From contig JBDTDV010000064.1 of NCBI GenBank assembly GCA_039922875.1, positions 1 to 29,891 on the forward strand: 29,891 bases of DNA. The letters run 5' to 3'. The notes under the pieces were generated by a model that saw only the letters and a list, made by a program, of their open reading frames with translations, did no database searches and was not told the DNA's origin. Positions 7,545 through 14,605 of this stretch are shown here, in pieces. The translations under genes and the position numbers were made by a program. The number at the start of each line of letters is the position of its first letter. Position 1 is the stretch's first letter. Source of the DNA: JBDTDV01 sp039922875. Lineage in GTDB: Bacteria > Actinomycetota > Actinomycetes > Actinomycetales > Microbacteriaceae.

Positions 7545-9251
7545 TCAACTGCCGATCGGGTTCGGCGCCGGTGCGTTCTGGGCGGCATCGGAGGCGGAGG
7601 CCAGCGGAAGCGCAATCCGAAAGGTGGCCCCGCCGCCCGGCGTCTCCACCACCTCGACGGTGCCGTTGTGTGCGGCGACGATCGACGAGACGATCGCCAG
7701 GCCAAGCCCGCTGCCACCGGTCTCCCTGGTGCGAGAGGTGTCGGCACGCCAGAACCGCTGGAAAATCTTCTCCCGGATCTGAGGCGGAATGCCCTCGCCA
7801 TGGTCGATGATCTCCAGAATCGCCTGGTTGGTCTGGTGGTTGACCTGGACCAGAATCTCCAGTGGGCTGTCCGGTGCGGTGAACCGCGCCGCGTTGCCCA
7901 TCAGGTTGGTCACCACCTGGCGGATCTTATTTTCTTCGGCCAGCACAATCGCGGGGTCGACCGGCGGCGGTGCCGGTAAGGCGGGCGCACTGGCAGGCCC
8001 GGCTTCGGCCCCTGGCTTGCGCAGGCGGCGGTTGCGCAAGCGGGCCAGCGTCGCACCGGCGAACGCGATCGGGCCGGTCGGTGCGCCGTTGGCCGGCAGC
8101 GGCCGCGTGGGCGGTGTCGGAGAGTCAGGGCTGGTATCCGGTTCTGGAGTGGTTGCGGGAATCGGGTCGGGCGTGAGCACGGTGACCACGCGGTCCGGGG
8201 CCGACGCCATCGCGTCCAGCGCGGCGTCTCTGGCGATCGGAACGAGGTCGACCGGTATCAGCGCCATCGGCTTGATCTCGTCGAGTCTGGCGAGCTCCAG
8301 CAGGTCTTCCACGAGCACACCCATCCGGATTGCTTCCTTCTCGATCCTGTCCATGGCCTGGGCGATATCCTCGGGGCTCTGGAGTGCGCCCATCCGGTAC
8401 AGCTCGGCATAGCCGCGGACCGAGACCAAGGGTGTGCGCAGTTCATGGCTGGCGTCGCCGACAAATCGGCGCATCTGGTCGATGGTTTTTGCGCGGTCGC
8501 GGAATGCGCGATCGATCCGGTTCAACATGGTGTTCAGCGAGCGATTCAGCCGGCCGACCTCGGTGTTGGGCGTTGCGCCGCCCAGGCGTTGGCTGAAATC
8601 GCCGTCCGCGATGGACGCGGCGGTGTCCTCGACCTCGCGAAGCGGTCCGAAAGTGGACGCCACCAGCAACCGGGTCAGCAGCGCCCCGACAATGACGACC
8701 AGTACGCCGAAGCCGAGGAAGATGGCCAGGTACCAGCCCATGATCGTCTCTATTTGATCCGTCGAAGCAGCCACCAACGCGGTGCCGCTTGGGTGCACGG
8801 GATCGTTGAGCTCGACGGTGTACGACACGGCGCGGAACTCGGTGCGGTGGTCGTGGCTGGCGAGGTCGAACGGGTGGGCGCTGTAGGAGACGCCCTTGAG
8901 CAGATCGAAATTGTTCGGCAGGATCGGCAGATCTTCGGAGGACTTTTTCATCCAGTTTCGCGCGACCAGTGTGCCGTCTGAGTCGAAGACGGCGACGAAG
9001 TAGTCCGAGACACCACCGTTGGTGGCGATCTTGCTGTCCGAATTGTTCCCGGAGGAGAGATAGGTGTTCAGATTGCCCTCGACGGCGCTTTGGAGCTGGT
9101 TGTCGAGCTGTTGCAGCAAGATCGGCTTCAACATGGCCATGGTGCCGGCACCGGACACAAGCAGCCCCAGGGTGAGCACGAGTACTGTCACGCTGGTGAT
9201 TTTGGTGCGCAGGGAAATGGAGTTCCAGTGCTCCTGCAGACTCTCGTGCAT
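7545..9251 (-). CDS. Sensor histidine kinase with Pro-rich insert in the catalytic domain
   Basis: A 568-residue kinase paired with the upstream OmpR-type regulator. Order: TM helix ~19-41, extracytoplasmic sensor ~42-172, TM helix ~173-197, HAMP ~198-250, HisKA with FVGDASHELRTPLVSV (His269), and HATPase_c with N-box VVTNLMGNAARF (~447-457), DHGEGIP and GGSGLGLAI. Unusually, about 70 residues rich in Pro, Thr and Ala (~361-432), with a basic patch LRNRRLRKP, sit between the first strand of the ATPase domain and the N-box, while all catalytic motifs are kept. It starts 31 nt after the regulator stop, so the two are an operon. The architecture resembles PhoR/TcrY-type kinases; the stimulus is unknown. 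Confidence 0.93.
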   Translation of the reverse strand: MHESLQEHWNSISLRTKITSVTVLVLTLGLLVSGAGTMAMLKPILLQQLDNQLQSAVEGNLNTYLSSGNNSDSKIATNGGVSDYFVAVFDSDGTLVARNWMKKSSEDLPILPNNFDLLKGVSYSAHPFDLASHDHRTEFRAVSYTVELNDPVHPSGTALVAASTDQIETIMGWYLAIFLGFGVLVVIVGALLTRLLVASTFGPLREVEDTAASIADGDFSQRLGGATPNTEVGRLNRSLNTMLNRIDRAFRDRAKTIDQMRRFVGDASHELRTPLVSVRGYAELYRMGALQSPEDIAQAMDRIEKEAIRMGVLVEDLLELARLDEIKPMALIPVDLVPIARDAALDAMASAPDRVVTVLTPDPIPATTPEPDTSPDSPTPPTRPLPANGAPTGPIAFAGATLARLRNRRLRKPGAEAGPASAPALPAPPPVDPAIVLAEENKIRQVVTNLMGNAARFTAPDSPLEILVQVNHQTNQAILEIIDHGEGIPPQIREKIFQRFWRADTSRTRETGGSGLGLAIVSSIVAAHNGTVEVVETPGGGATFRIALPLASASDAAQNAPAPNPIGS

Positions 9252-9282
9252 CAGGCCATCAGTTTAGGCGGCCAACCTGGAC

Positions 9283-9975
9283 CTAGGCCTTAGCCGCCTT
9301 GAGCATGTATCCGAATCCGCGCTTGGTCTGGATCAGTGGCTCGCTGGAGTGGCTGTCCACCTTGCGCCTGAGGTAGGAGATGTACGACTCGACAATGCCG
9401 GCGTCGCCGTTGAAGTCGTACTCCCACACGTGGTCGAGGATTTGGGCCTTGCTGAGCACGCGATTCGGGTTGAGCATCAGATAGCGCAGCAGTTTGAACT
9501 CGGTGGGGCTGAGTTCGATCGCGGTGTCGGCGACGAACACCTCGTGGGTGTCCTGGTCCATGGTGAGTTCGCCGGCCCGGATGATGGCATCCTCGTCGGC
9601 CTGCATGGTGCGCCGTAGGATGGCCCTGATCCTGGCCACGATCTCGTCCAGGCTGAACGGCTTGGTCACGTAGTCGTCGCCACCGACGGTGAGACCGGTG
9701 ATCTTGTCCTCTGTGTCGTCCTTGGCCGTGAGAAACAGAATCGGCGCGGTATAACCGGCCGAACGCAGACGTTTGGTCACTCCGAAGCCGTTCATATCCG
9801 GCAGCATCACATCGAGGATGATCAGGTCAGGCTCCTCTTCGAGGACTGCGGAGATGGCCTGCGCCCCATTCCCGACCGCGCGCACGGCGAAGCCGGCGAA
9901 GCGGAGACTGGTGGTCAGCAGGTCGCGGATGTTGGGCTCGTCATCGACGATTAGAATGCGTGGTCCGGCGGTCAT
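9283..9975 (-). CDS. OmpR/PhoP-family response regulator
   Basis: A 230-residue regulator. The receiver domain has the acidic pair in VDDEPN, the phospho-acceptor Asp55 in LIILDVMLPD, Thr83 and Lys105 in DDYVTKPFS. The winged-helix DNA-binding domain (about 130-228) has LSPTEFKLLRYLM, then HVWEYDFNGD and VESYISYLRRKVD, ending in the RGFGYML wing. It resembles mycobacterial PhoP/TcrX regulators closely enough to place it in that subgroup, but orthology is not claimed. It is the first gene of the operon with the histidine kinase. GATAAT lies 6 nt before the ATG, so the mRNA may be leaderless. Confidence 0.94.
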   Translation of the reverse strand: MTAGPRILIVDDEPNIRDLLTTSLRFAGFAVRAVGNGAQAISAVLEEEPDLIILDVMLPDMNGFGVTKRLRSAGYTAPILFLTAKDDTEDKITGLTVGGDDYVTKPFSLDEIVARIRAILRRTMQADEDAIIRAGELTMDQDTHEVFVADTAIELSPTEFKLLRYLMLNPNRVLSKAQILDHVWEYDFNGDAGIVESYISYLRRKVDSHSSEPLIQTKRGFGYMLKAAKA

Positions 9976-9981
9976 TCCCCA

Positions 9982-9987
9982 ATTATC
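9982..9987 (-). promoter_or_regulatory. -10 box of the two-component operon, leaderless spacing
   Basis: On the minus strand GATAAT is followed by six bases and then the ATG at 9975. At this distance transcription would begin at or next to the start codon. The only purine-rich bases (GGGGA) touch the ATG and are too close to act as a normal ribosome site. No clear -35 box was found. Confidence 0.45.
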
Positions 9988-10014
9988 TGCGCGTTAGCTG
10001 ATTCTTTGCTGAAC

Positions 10015-10710
10015 CTAATCCGTAGACTCGGGCGCGACCGCGGGGGTGGCGCGCACGCAGCACCGACCGGCACCGGCATCTCTACCGACGCTGTGGCAGC
10101 ATTCGGTCTCGTTCTGATCTGCGCCCTCGGCGATGCCGCGCACAAGCTCGTAGTTGAAGTCGCAGACGATCTCCGTGTGCCGTCTGGCGAGTTGGTGGAA
10201 TGGGCAGTTCCCGAAGACGATGTCGCCGCTGTCGTCGTGCTGCGGCTCGAATCCGGTCTCTTCTAGCGCGGCCTCGAACGAGGCGCTCGCCGCGCCGATC
10301 TCCCGGCCCGCCTTCCCGGCGACGCTGCGCAATACCTCGCGAACCGGCTTGCCGCTCGCGTTCGATTCCTCGATTGCGCCGGCCAGCAGGTCGCCGGCCA
10401 GTTCATAGTCCCGCTGCGGGACCGATATCGAAAGCTCTCCGGGGGATCGCGTGTACAGTTTTGCCGGCCGGCCGGAGCCGGGGCCGGTCTTGCCACTGAG
10501 CCTTTTGTACTCGACGGCCAGAAGCCCTTCGTCGGCAAGCCGGTCCAGGTGGAACGCGGCGGTGCTCCGCGACAGCCCAAGTGCCGCGGCAGCCTCGTCT
10601 CGGCTCACCGCGGTCGCGCTGCGGGAGACCAAATCATATAGCGCGAGCCGCGACGGGTCATCCAGCGCGGTAACCGCTGCAACCCGTGCCGTTCGTGAGG
10701 AATTCTCCAT
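10015..10710 (-). CDS. HTH regulator with Cys-rich C-terminus (SufR-like)
   Basis: A 231-residue regulator. An N-terminal winged helix-turn-helix of the ArsR/DeoR kind (DDPSRLALYDLVSR ... LGLSRSTAAFHLDRLADEG) is followed by a basic wing containing GRPAKLYTRS. The C-terminal half holds Cys169 (GNCPFHQLARRH), Cys183 (IVCDFN), Cys204-205 and Cys217-218 (GRCCVRA). NCP..H...C...C...RCC spacing is the pattern of SufR-type regulators, which hold an iron-sulfur cluster. It probably represses the divergent folE operon and itself, releasing on cluster change. The ATG at 10710 is chosen because TATACT lies 7 nt upstream and a palindrome overlaps both; an upstream start at 10749 would lie inside the divergent promoter. 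Cluster binding is inferred, not shown. Confidence 0.8.
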   Translation of the reverse strand: MENSSRTARVAAVTALDDPSRLALYDLVSRSATAVSRDEAAAALGLSRSTAAFHLDRLADEGLLAVEYKRLSGKTGPGSGRPAKLYTRSPGELSISVPQRDYELAGDLLAGAIEESNASGKPVREVLRSVAGKAGREIGAASASFEAALEETGFEPQHDDSGDIVFGNCPFHQLARRHTEIVCDFNYELVRGIAEGADQNETECCHSVGRDAGAGRCCVRATPAVAPESTD

Positions 10711-10730
10711 ACTCCCGAGTATAACTCTAA
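10709..10730. promoter_or_regulatory. Candidate operator in the regulator/folE divergent region
   Basis: ATACTC-CC-GAGTAT (10709-10722) is a perfect palindrome that overlaps the regulator's ATG and its -10 box (TATACT, minus strand, 10723-10718). A second overlapping palindrome GAGT-ATA-ACTC (10717-10727) repeats the half-site. The cluster of ACTC/GAGT half-sites between two divergent promoters is the expected position for an autoregulating repressor. Confidence 0.5.
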
Positions 10731-10742
10731 AAACTACAGAAC

Positions 10743-10771
10743 TTGACATAAGAAGGATCGGGCTCTAGCGT
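10743..10771 (+). promoter_or_regulatory. Promoter of the folE operon
   Basis: A perfect -35 TTGACA (10743-10748), a 17-nt spacer and a -10 TAGCGT (10766-10771) fitting TANNNT. Transcription would begin near 10778, about 24 nt before the leader-peptide ATG. The candidate operator lies 16-34 bp upstream of the -35 box. Confidence 0.8.
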
Positions 10772-10801
10772 CAGAACTACAACATCACGAGGAGGTCCGG
10801 C

Positions 10802-10852
10802 ATGGTCCGAACGCAACACCCGGGCAACGGCATCGCGAGGGATGCCTCGTGA
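10802..10852 (+). CDS. 16-residue leader peptide coupled to folE
   Basis: ATG 10802 is preceded by a near-ideal ribosome site, GAGGAGG, six bases upstream, and encodes MVRTQHPGNGIARDAS before a TGA. That TGA overlaps the GTG start of folE (GTGA), so ribosomes ending here can restart on folE; a second ribosome site GAGGGA for folE lies inside this frame. The position, immediately after the promoter, fits either a regulatory leader peptide or a translational-coupling device. No run of identical codons that would suggest classical attenuation is present. It could be just the 5' leader with a fortuitous frame. Confidence 0.5.
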   Translation: MVRTQHPGNGIARDAS

Positions 10853-11475
10853 GCATTGTCTCGCCAGCCGCGGTGCACACCTATAAGCCGGCGGTGCTGC
10901 ATGCAGTGCAGGGGCGCGGCGAAATCGACCGGGACCGCGCGATGCGCGCGGTTGCCGATCTGCTCGCGGCGCTTGGCAGGGACGCCGAGGGACCACACTT
11001 GGCTGATACCCCACGGCGGGTAGCGGATGCATACATCGAGTTGTTGAAGCCGACCCCGTTCGAGCTGACGACCTTCCCCAACGATGAGGGCTATCAAGAA
11101 CTCGTCCTGGTGCGCGACATTCCGTTCCACTCGCTGTGTGAGCACCATATGCTCCCGTTCAGCGGGGTTGCCCACATCGGCTATCTTCCCGGCGATCGGA
11201 TTCTCGGGCTCTCGAAATTCGCGCGGGTGCTGGACTATTTCGCGCGGGATCTTCAGGTCCAGGAGCGGCTGACTAAACAAGTGGCTGACCTGTTGCAGGA
11301 ACGTCTGTGCGCTCGCGGAGTGGGCGTGGTCCTCGAGGCCGAGCACATGTGTATGTCCCTGCGCGGCGCCAAGGTCGCGGGCTCGCGGACCACGACGTTC
11401 GCCCTGACCGGAGCGCTCCGGGAGGACCAGAGCTGCCGTACCGACTTCATGAGTCGCACGGGGCTTCGACCCTAG
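10849..11475 (+). CDS. folE: GTP cyclohydrolase I
   Basis: Converts GTP to 7,8-dihydroneopterin triphosphate, the entry step to folate and other pterins. The 208-residue protein has the full catalytic core: DTPRRVADAYIELL, the zinc ligands in SLCEHHMLPF (Cys97, His100) and EHMCMSLRG (Cys168), and the catalytic loop VAHIGYLPGDRILGLSK. GTG 10849 overlaps the leader-peptide stop. It is the first enzyme gene of an operon with a FAD reductase, a DHPS-like protein and a RibD/DHFR-like reductase, and lacks the usual folB-folK neighbours. This suggests a specialised second copy under the adjacent SufR-like regulator rather than the housekeeping folE; whether another copy exists cannot be seen here. 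Confidence 0.95.
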   Translation: MSIVSPAAVHTYKPAVLHAVQGRGEIDRDRAMRAVADLLAALGRDAEGPHLADTPRRVADAYIELLKPTPFELTTFPNDEGYQELVLVRDIPFHSLCEHHMLPFSGVAHIGYLPGDRILGLSKFARVLDYFARDLQVQERLTKQVADLLQERLCARGVGVVLEAEHMCMSLRGAKVAGSRTTTFALTGALREDQSCRTDFMSRTGLRP

Positions 11476-11556
11476 CTCCACCAGAGCCTGCGTGCGCCGG
11501 CTCTTTCGCATCCTGCACACTTCCCAATTACTTCACATCAAAACTAGGAGACGTTC

Positions 11557-12840
11557 ATGACACAGAGTCAGACATTCGTTATTGTCGGCGCCGGGCTCGC
11601 CGGAGCCAAGGCGGCGCAGACCCTGCGCGAGGAGGGCTTTGACGGCCGGGTCGTCCTCGTCGCCGCAGAAAGCGATGCACCGTACCTCCGGCCGCCGCTG
11701 TCGAAGGAGTACCTTACCGGCTCGGCCGAGCGGGACTCCATCTTTGTGAACCCGGCGCAATGGTACGACGAGCACAACATCGAACTGCGCTTGGGCAGCC
11801 CCGCCACCGGCCTGAACACGGCGGCGCACGAAGTTACCCTCGGCAACGGCGAGACGCTGAAGTACGACAAGCTGCTGCTGGCCACTGGTGCCGGGTCTCG
11901 GCACCTCGGTGGCCCCGGCGACCAGCTTGCCGGAGTGCACTACCTTCGCACCGTTGCAGAGTCCGAGGCTCTGCGATCCGATCTCTCAGCCGGTGGAAGG
12001 CGCATCGTCATCGTCGGCGCGGGCTGGATCGGTCTGGAAATTGCATCAGCAGCTCGCGGCTACGGCAACTCGGTTACCGTGCTGGGCATGGAGGAAGTTC
12101 CGCTCAATGTCGCGCTCGGTGACGAGTTGGGCGCCGTCTTCGGCGAACTGCACCGGGAAAACGATGTCAATCTGCGGATGTCAACCAGCGTGAGCGAGAT
12201 CGTCGGCGCTGACGGAAAGGTCACCGGGGTGCGCTTGCCCTCCGGAGAGACCATCCCGGCAGAGGTGGTCGTGGTCGGAATCGGCGCTATCCCGAACACC
12301 GAACTGGCCGATAAGGCTGGGCTCGAAGTCAAGAACGGCATCGTCGTGGACGAGAGCCTGCGCAGCTCCGATCCCGATGTGTACGCCGCCGGTGACGTAG
12401 CGAACTGGTATCACCCGGTGCTCAAGGAGCGGATGCGCGTCGAGCACTGGGCCAACGCCGAGCACAGCGGCCCTGCGGCGGCTAAGGCAATGCTCGGTCA
12501 AACGGTTTCCTATGACGACCTGCCATACTTCTACACCGACCAGTTCGATCTCGGCATGGAGTACTCCGGTTACGGATCCAGGACCAAGAACGCGACGGTG
12601 GTCTATCGCGGGGATAAGGCAAAGCGCGAGTTCGTCGCATTCTGGGTGTTGGATGGCCGCGTGGTCGCCGGAATCAACGTCAACGTCTGGGATGTCAACG
12701 AGGCCGTGCAGAAGCTGATCCGCTCCGGCGCTCGGGTGGACGCAGCGAAACTGGCTGACCAGAATGTGCCGCTGGAGGAGCTCGCCGCTGCCGCGGATTC
12801 CGAGGGGCAGCGTGCGGGTTCGGTGGCCGGAGGCGAATAG
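11557..12840 (+). CDS. FAD-dependent NAD(P)H oxidoreductase (ferredoxin/rubredoxin reductase-like)
   Basis: A 427-residue flavoprotein. The FAD-binding Rossmann motif is at the N-terminus (FVIVGAGLAGAKAA), followed by the family mark YLRPPLSKEYL. A second dinucleotide motif (IVIVGAGWIGLEIA, about residue 149) binds NAD(P)H, and the C-terminal FAD motif reads DVYAAGDVANW. The C-terminal domain starts VEHWANAEHSG and is typical of BphA4/CndA-type ferredoxin reductases, normally electron donors to Rieske or P450 systems. No ferredoxin or oxygenase gene is adjacent. AGGAG six bases before the ATG supports the start. Placed between folE and the DHPS-like gene, it may supply electrons to an Fe-S protein or act on a pterin; both are inference. 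Confidence 0.92.
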   Translation: MTQSQTFVIVGAGLAGAKAAQTLREEGFDGRVVLVAAESDAPYLRPPLSKEYLTGSAERDSIFVNPAQWYDEHNIELRLGSPATGLNTAAHEVTLGNGETLKYDKLLLATGAGSRHLGGPGDQLAGVHYLRTVAESEALRSDLSAGGRRIVIVGAGWIGLEIASAARGYGNSVTVLGMEEVPLNVALGDELGAVFGELHRENDVNLRMSTSVSEIVGADGKVTGVRLPSGETIPAEVVVVGIGAIPNTELADKAGLEVKNGIVVDESLRSSDPDVYAAGDVANWYHPVLKERMRVEHWANAEHSGPAAAKAMLGQTVSYDDLPYFYTDQFDLGMEYSGYGSRTKNATVVYRGDKAKREFVAFWVLDGRVVAGINVNVWDVNEAVQKLIRSGARVDAAKLADQNVPLEELAAAADSEGQRAGSVAGGE

Positions 12841-12903
12841 ACTCACCAGGAGCCGGCACTGATTGCCACTTCCACCGCCGGCCGCGGCAACCTGAGGAGC
12901 GAC

Positions 12904-13830
12904 ATGGGCAGCAGCATCGTGGTCCCATCCGGGATCGTACTGCCCGTTTTGACTGATCCGATCCGCACGATCGGTGCGCGCACCTTCGACTTCTCTCGGG
13001 AAGTCGCGGTCATGGCGATCGTGAACCGCACTCCGGACTCGTTCTACGACCGCGGTTCGACCTTCGGTTTGGACAGCGCCGTGGCCGCTGCCCTGCGCGC
13101 GGAGACCGAGGGAGCCGACTGCGTCGACATCGGCGGGGCCCCGTTCGCACCGGGGCCACCCCTGCCGGTGGAGGAAGAGATCGACCGGGTGGTTCCGGTC
13201 GTTCTGGCGGTGCGGGCGCAATCCGATGTCGTGATCTCCGTGGACACCTTTCAGCCCGAGGTGGCCCGCGCGAGTATCGCCGCCGGGGCAGACCTGATCA
13301 ACGACACCACCGGTCTGGCTGACCGGGAACTCGGCCGGGTGGTTGCCGACAGCGCGGCAAGCCTGGTGATCACGCACAGCCTGGCAAGACCCAGAACGGT
13401 GTATCCGCGGCCGCAATACGGCGACGTCGCCGCTGAGGTCGGGTCATTCCTAAGGGACCGGGTAGCGCGCGCGGTTTCGCTTGGAATTCCGCAGAGCCGG
13501 ATCGTGATCGATCCGGGGCACGATCTGAACAAGAACACGCTGCATTCCCTGGAAATCACCCGGCGGTTCGGCGAAATTGCCGCGATCGGCCTGCCGGCCC
13601 TCGCGGCAGTGTCGAATAAGGACTTCATCGGCGAAGCGCTGAACGCGGATCGTGACCACAGGATGGCTGGATCCCTGGCCGCGGCCGTGGTCTGCGTCCT
13701 GCAGGGCGCGCGCCTGGTACGGATGCACAACGTGCCGGAGGCGGTGGCGGCGGTGCGGATGACCGAGGCGATCCTAGGATTTAGGGAGCCGGCCTTCACC
13801 AAGCACAACATGGGAGAAGTCAATGACTGA
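12904..13830 (+). CDS. Dihydropteroate-synthase-like protein (FolP2-type)
   Basis: A 308-residue TIM-barrel protein of the pterin-binding family. Recognisable blocks are MAIVNRTPDSFYDRG, SVDTFQPEVARASIAAGADLIND-like text, DPGHDLNKNT and SNKDFIGEAL, ending with RMHNVPEAVAAVRM. The loops that bind p-aminobenzoate differ from true DHPS: the usual GESTRPG is replaced by GGAPFAPG, and the usual SRKxxIG by SNKDFIG. These substitutions match the mycobacterial FolP2 paralogue, reported to lack ordinary DHPS activity. It therefore probably binds a pterin but uses another partner substrate. GAGGAG lies four bases before the ATG. Its stop overlaps the start of the next gene by 8 nt, so translation is coupled. 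Confidence 0.85.
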   Translation: MGSSIVVPSGIVLPVLTDPIRTIGARTFDFSREVAVMAIVNRTPDSFYDRGSTFGLDSAVAAALRAETEGADCVDIGGAPFAPGPPLPVEEEIDRVVPVVLAVRAQSDVVISVDTFQPEVARASIAAGADLINDTTGLADRELGRVVADSAASLVITHSLARPRTVYPRPQYGDVAAEVGSFLRDRVARAVSLGIPQSRIVIDPGHDLNKNTLHSLEITRRFGEIAAIGLPALAAVSNKDFIGEALNADRDHRMAGSLAAAVVCVLQGARLVRMHNVPEAVAAVRMTEAILGFREPAFTKHNMGEVND

Positions 13831-14605
13831 CACATCAGCTGATGGGCCGATCATCAGGCTCCTTCCTGGCGCAGACACCGATTCCAGCGCGGGGACGGAT
13901 GCGGGCCCCGACGACGAACGGATTCTCTCCTGGTACGCAGTGCCGGACCGGACCGTGCCCTGGACCAGGATCAACTTCGTCGCCAGCGTTGACGGCTCGG
14001 CCACGCATGGCGGCCTGTCCGCCGGCTTGGGCAGTAGCGCGGATAAGCGCGTGTTCGACCTGCTGCGCAGGCTTTGCGATGTCGTGGTGGTCGGCGCGGG
14101 CACCGTTCGCGACGAAGGCTACGGGCCGATGCGGCTGGAGCCGGACGCCGTCGCCTGGCGCGTCGAGCATGACCTGGCGCCGCATCCGGTGTTCGCCATC
14201 GTTTCGGGTGGTCTGAAGCTGAATCCGGGCAGCCGCATTTTCACCCAGGCTCCGGTACGTCCGCTGGTGATCACCAGCAGTGCAGCCCCCTCCGACCGCC
14301 GCGACGCGTTGGCCGCAGTCGCCGACGTTCTGGTCTGCGGTGCGGAACACGTCGACACGGTCGCGATGGTCGACGCGCTAGTCGCCCGCGGGCTGCCTCA
14401 GATCCTCAGCGAGGGCGGACCACGACTGTTCGGTTCTATGGTCGCCGACGGCACGGTGGACGAACTGTGCCTGACGATTAGCCCACTGCTGGAAGGCGGA
14501 GTCGGCGGCCGCATTATCGCGGGCGACCAGAGTCTCTCCGAACGGCTGAAGCTTCAGCAGGTGCTCACCGCGGGCGATTCCCTGATTCTGCGTTACACCC
14601 GCTGA
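13823..14605 (+). CDS. RibD C-terminal / DHFR-like pyrimidine reductase
   Basis: A 260-residue reductase of the RibD_C fold. It has the substrate loop RINFVASVDGSATHGGLS, the NADPH-binding region VVVVGAGTVRDEGYGP and the later ILSEGGPRLFGSMVADG, then DELCLTISPLLEGG. It lacks the RibD deaminase domain. Mycobacterial Rv2671, of the same type, is reported to have dihydrofolate reductase activity, so this protein may reduce a pterin rather than a riboflavin intermediate. The ATG is inside the end of the DHPS-like gene (ATGACTGA overlap) with GGGAG six bases upstream. It is the last gene of the operon and its 3' end overlaps the convergent XPB helicase by 13 bp. Confidence 0.88.
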   Translation: MTDTSADGPIIRLLPGADTDSSAGTDAGPDDERILSWYAVPDRTVPWTRINFVASVDGSATHGGLSAGLGSSADKRVFDLLRRLCDVVVVGAGTVRDEGYGPMRLEPDAVAWRVEHDLAPHPVFAIVSGGLKLNPGSRIFTQAPVRPLVITSSAAPSDRRDALAAVADVLVCGAEHVDTVAMVDALVARGLPQILSEGGPRLFGSMVADGTVDELCLTISPLLEGGVGGRIIAGDQSLSERLKLQQVLTAGDSLILRYTR

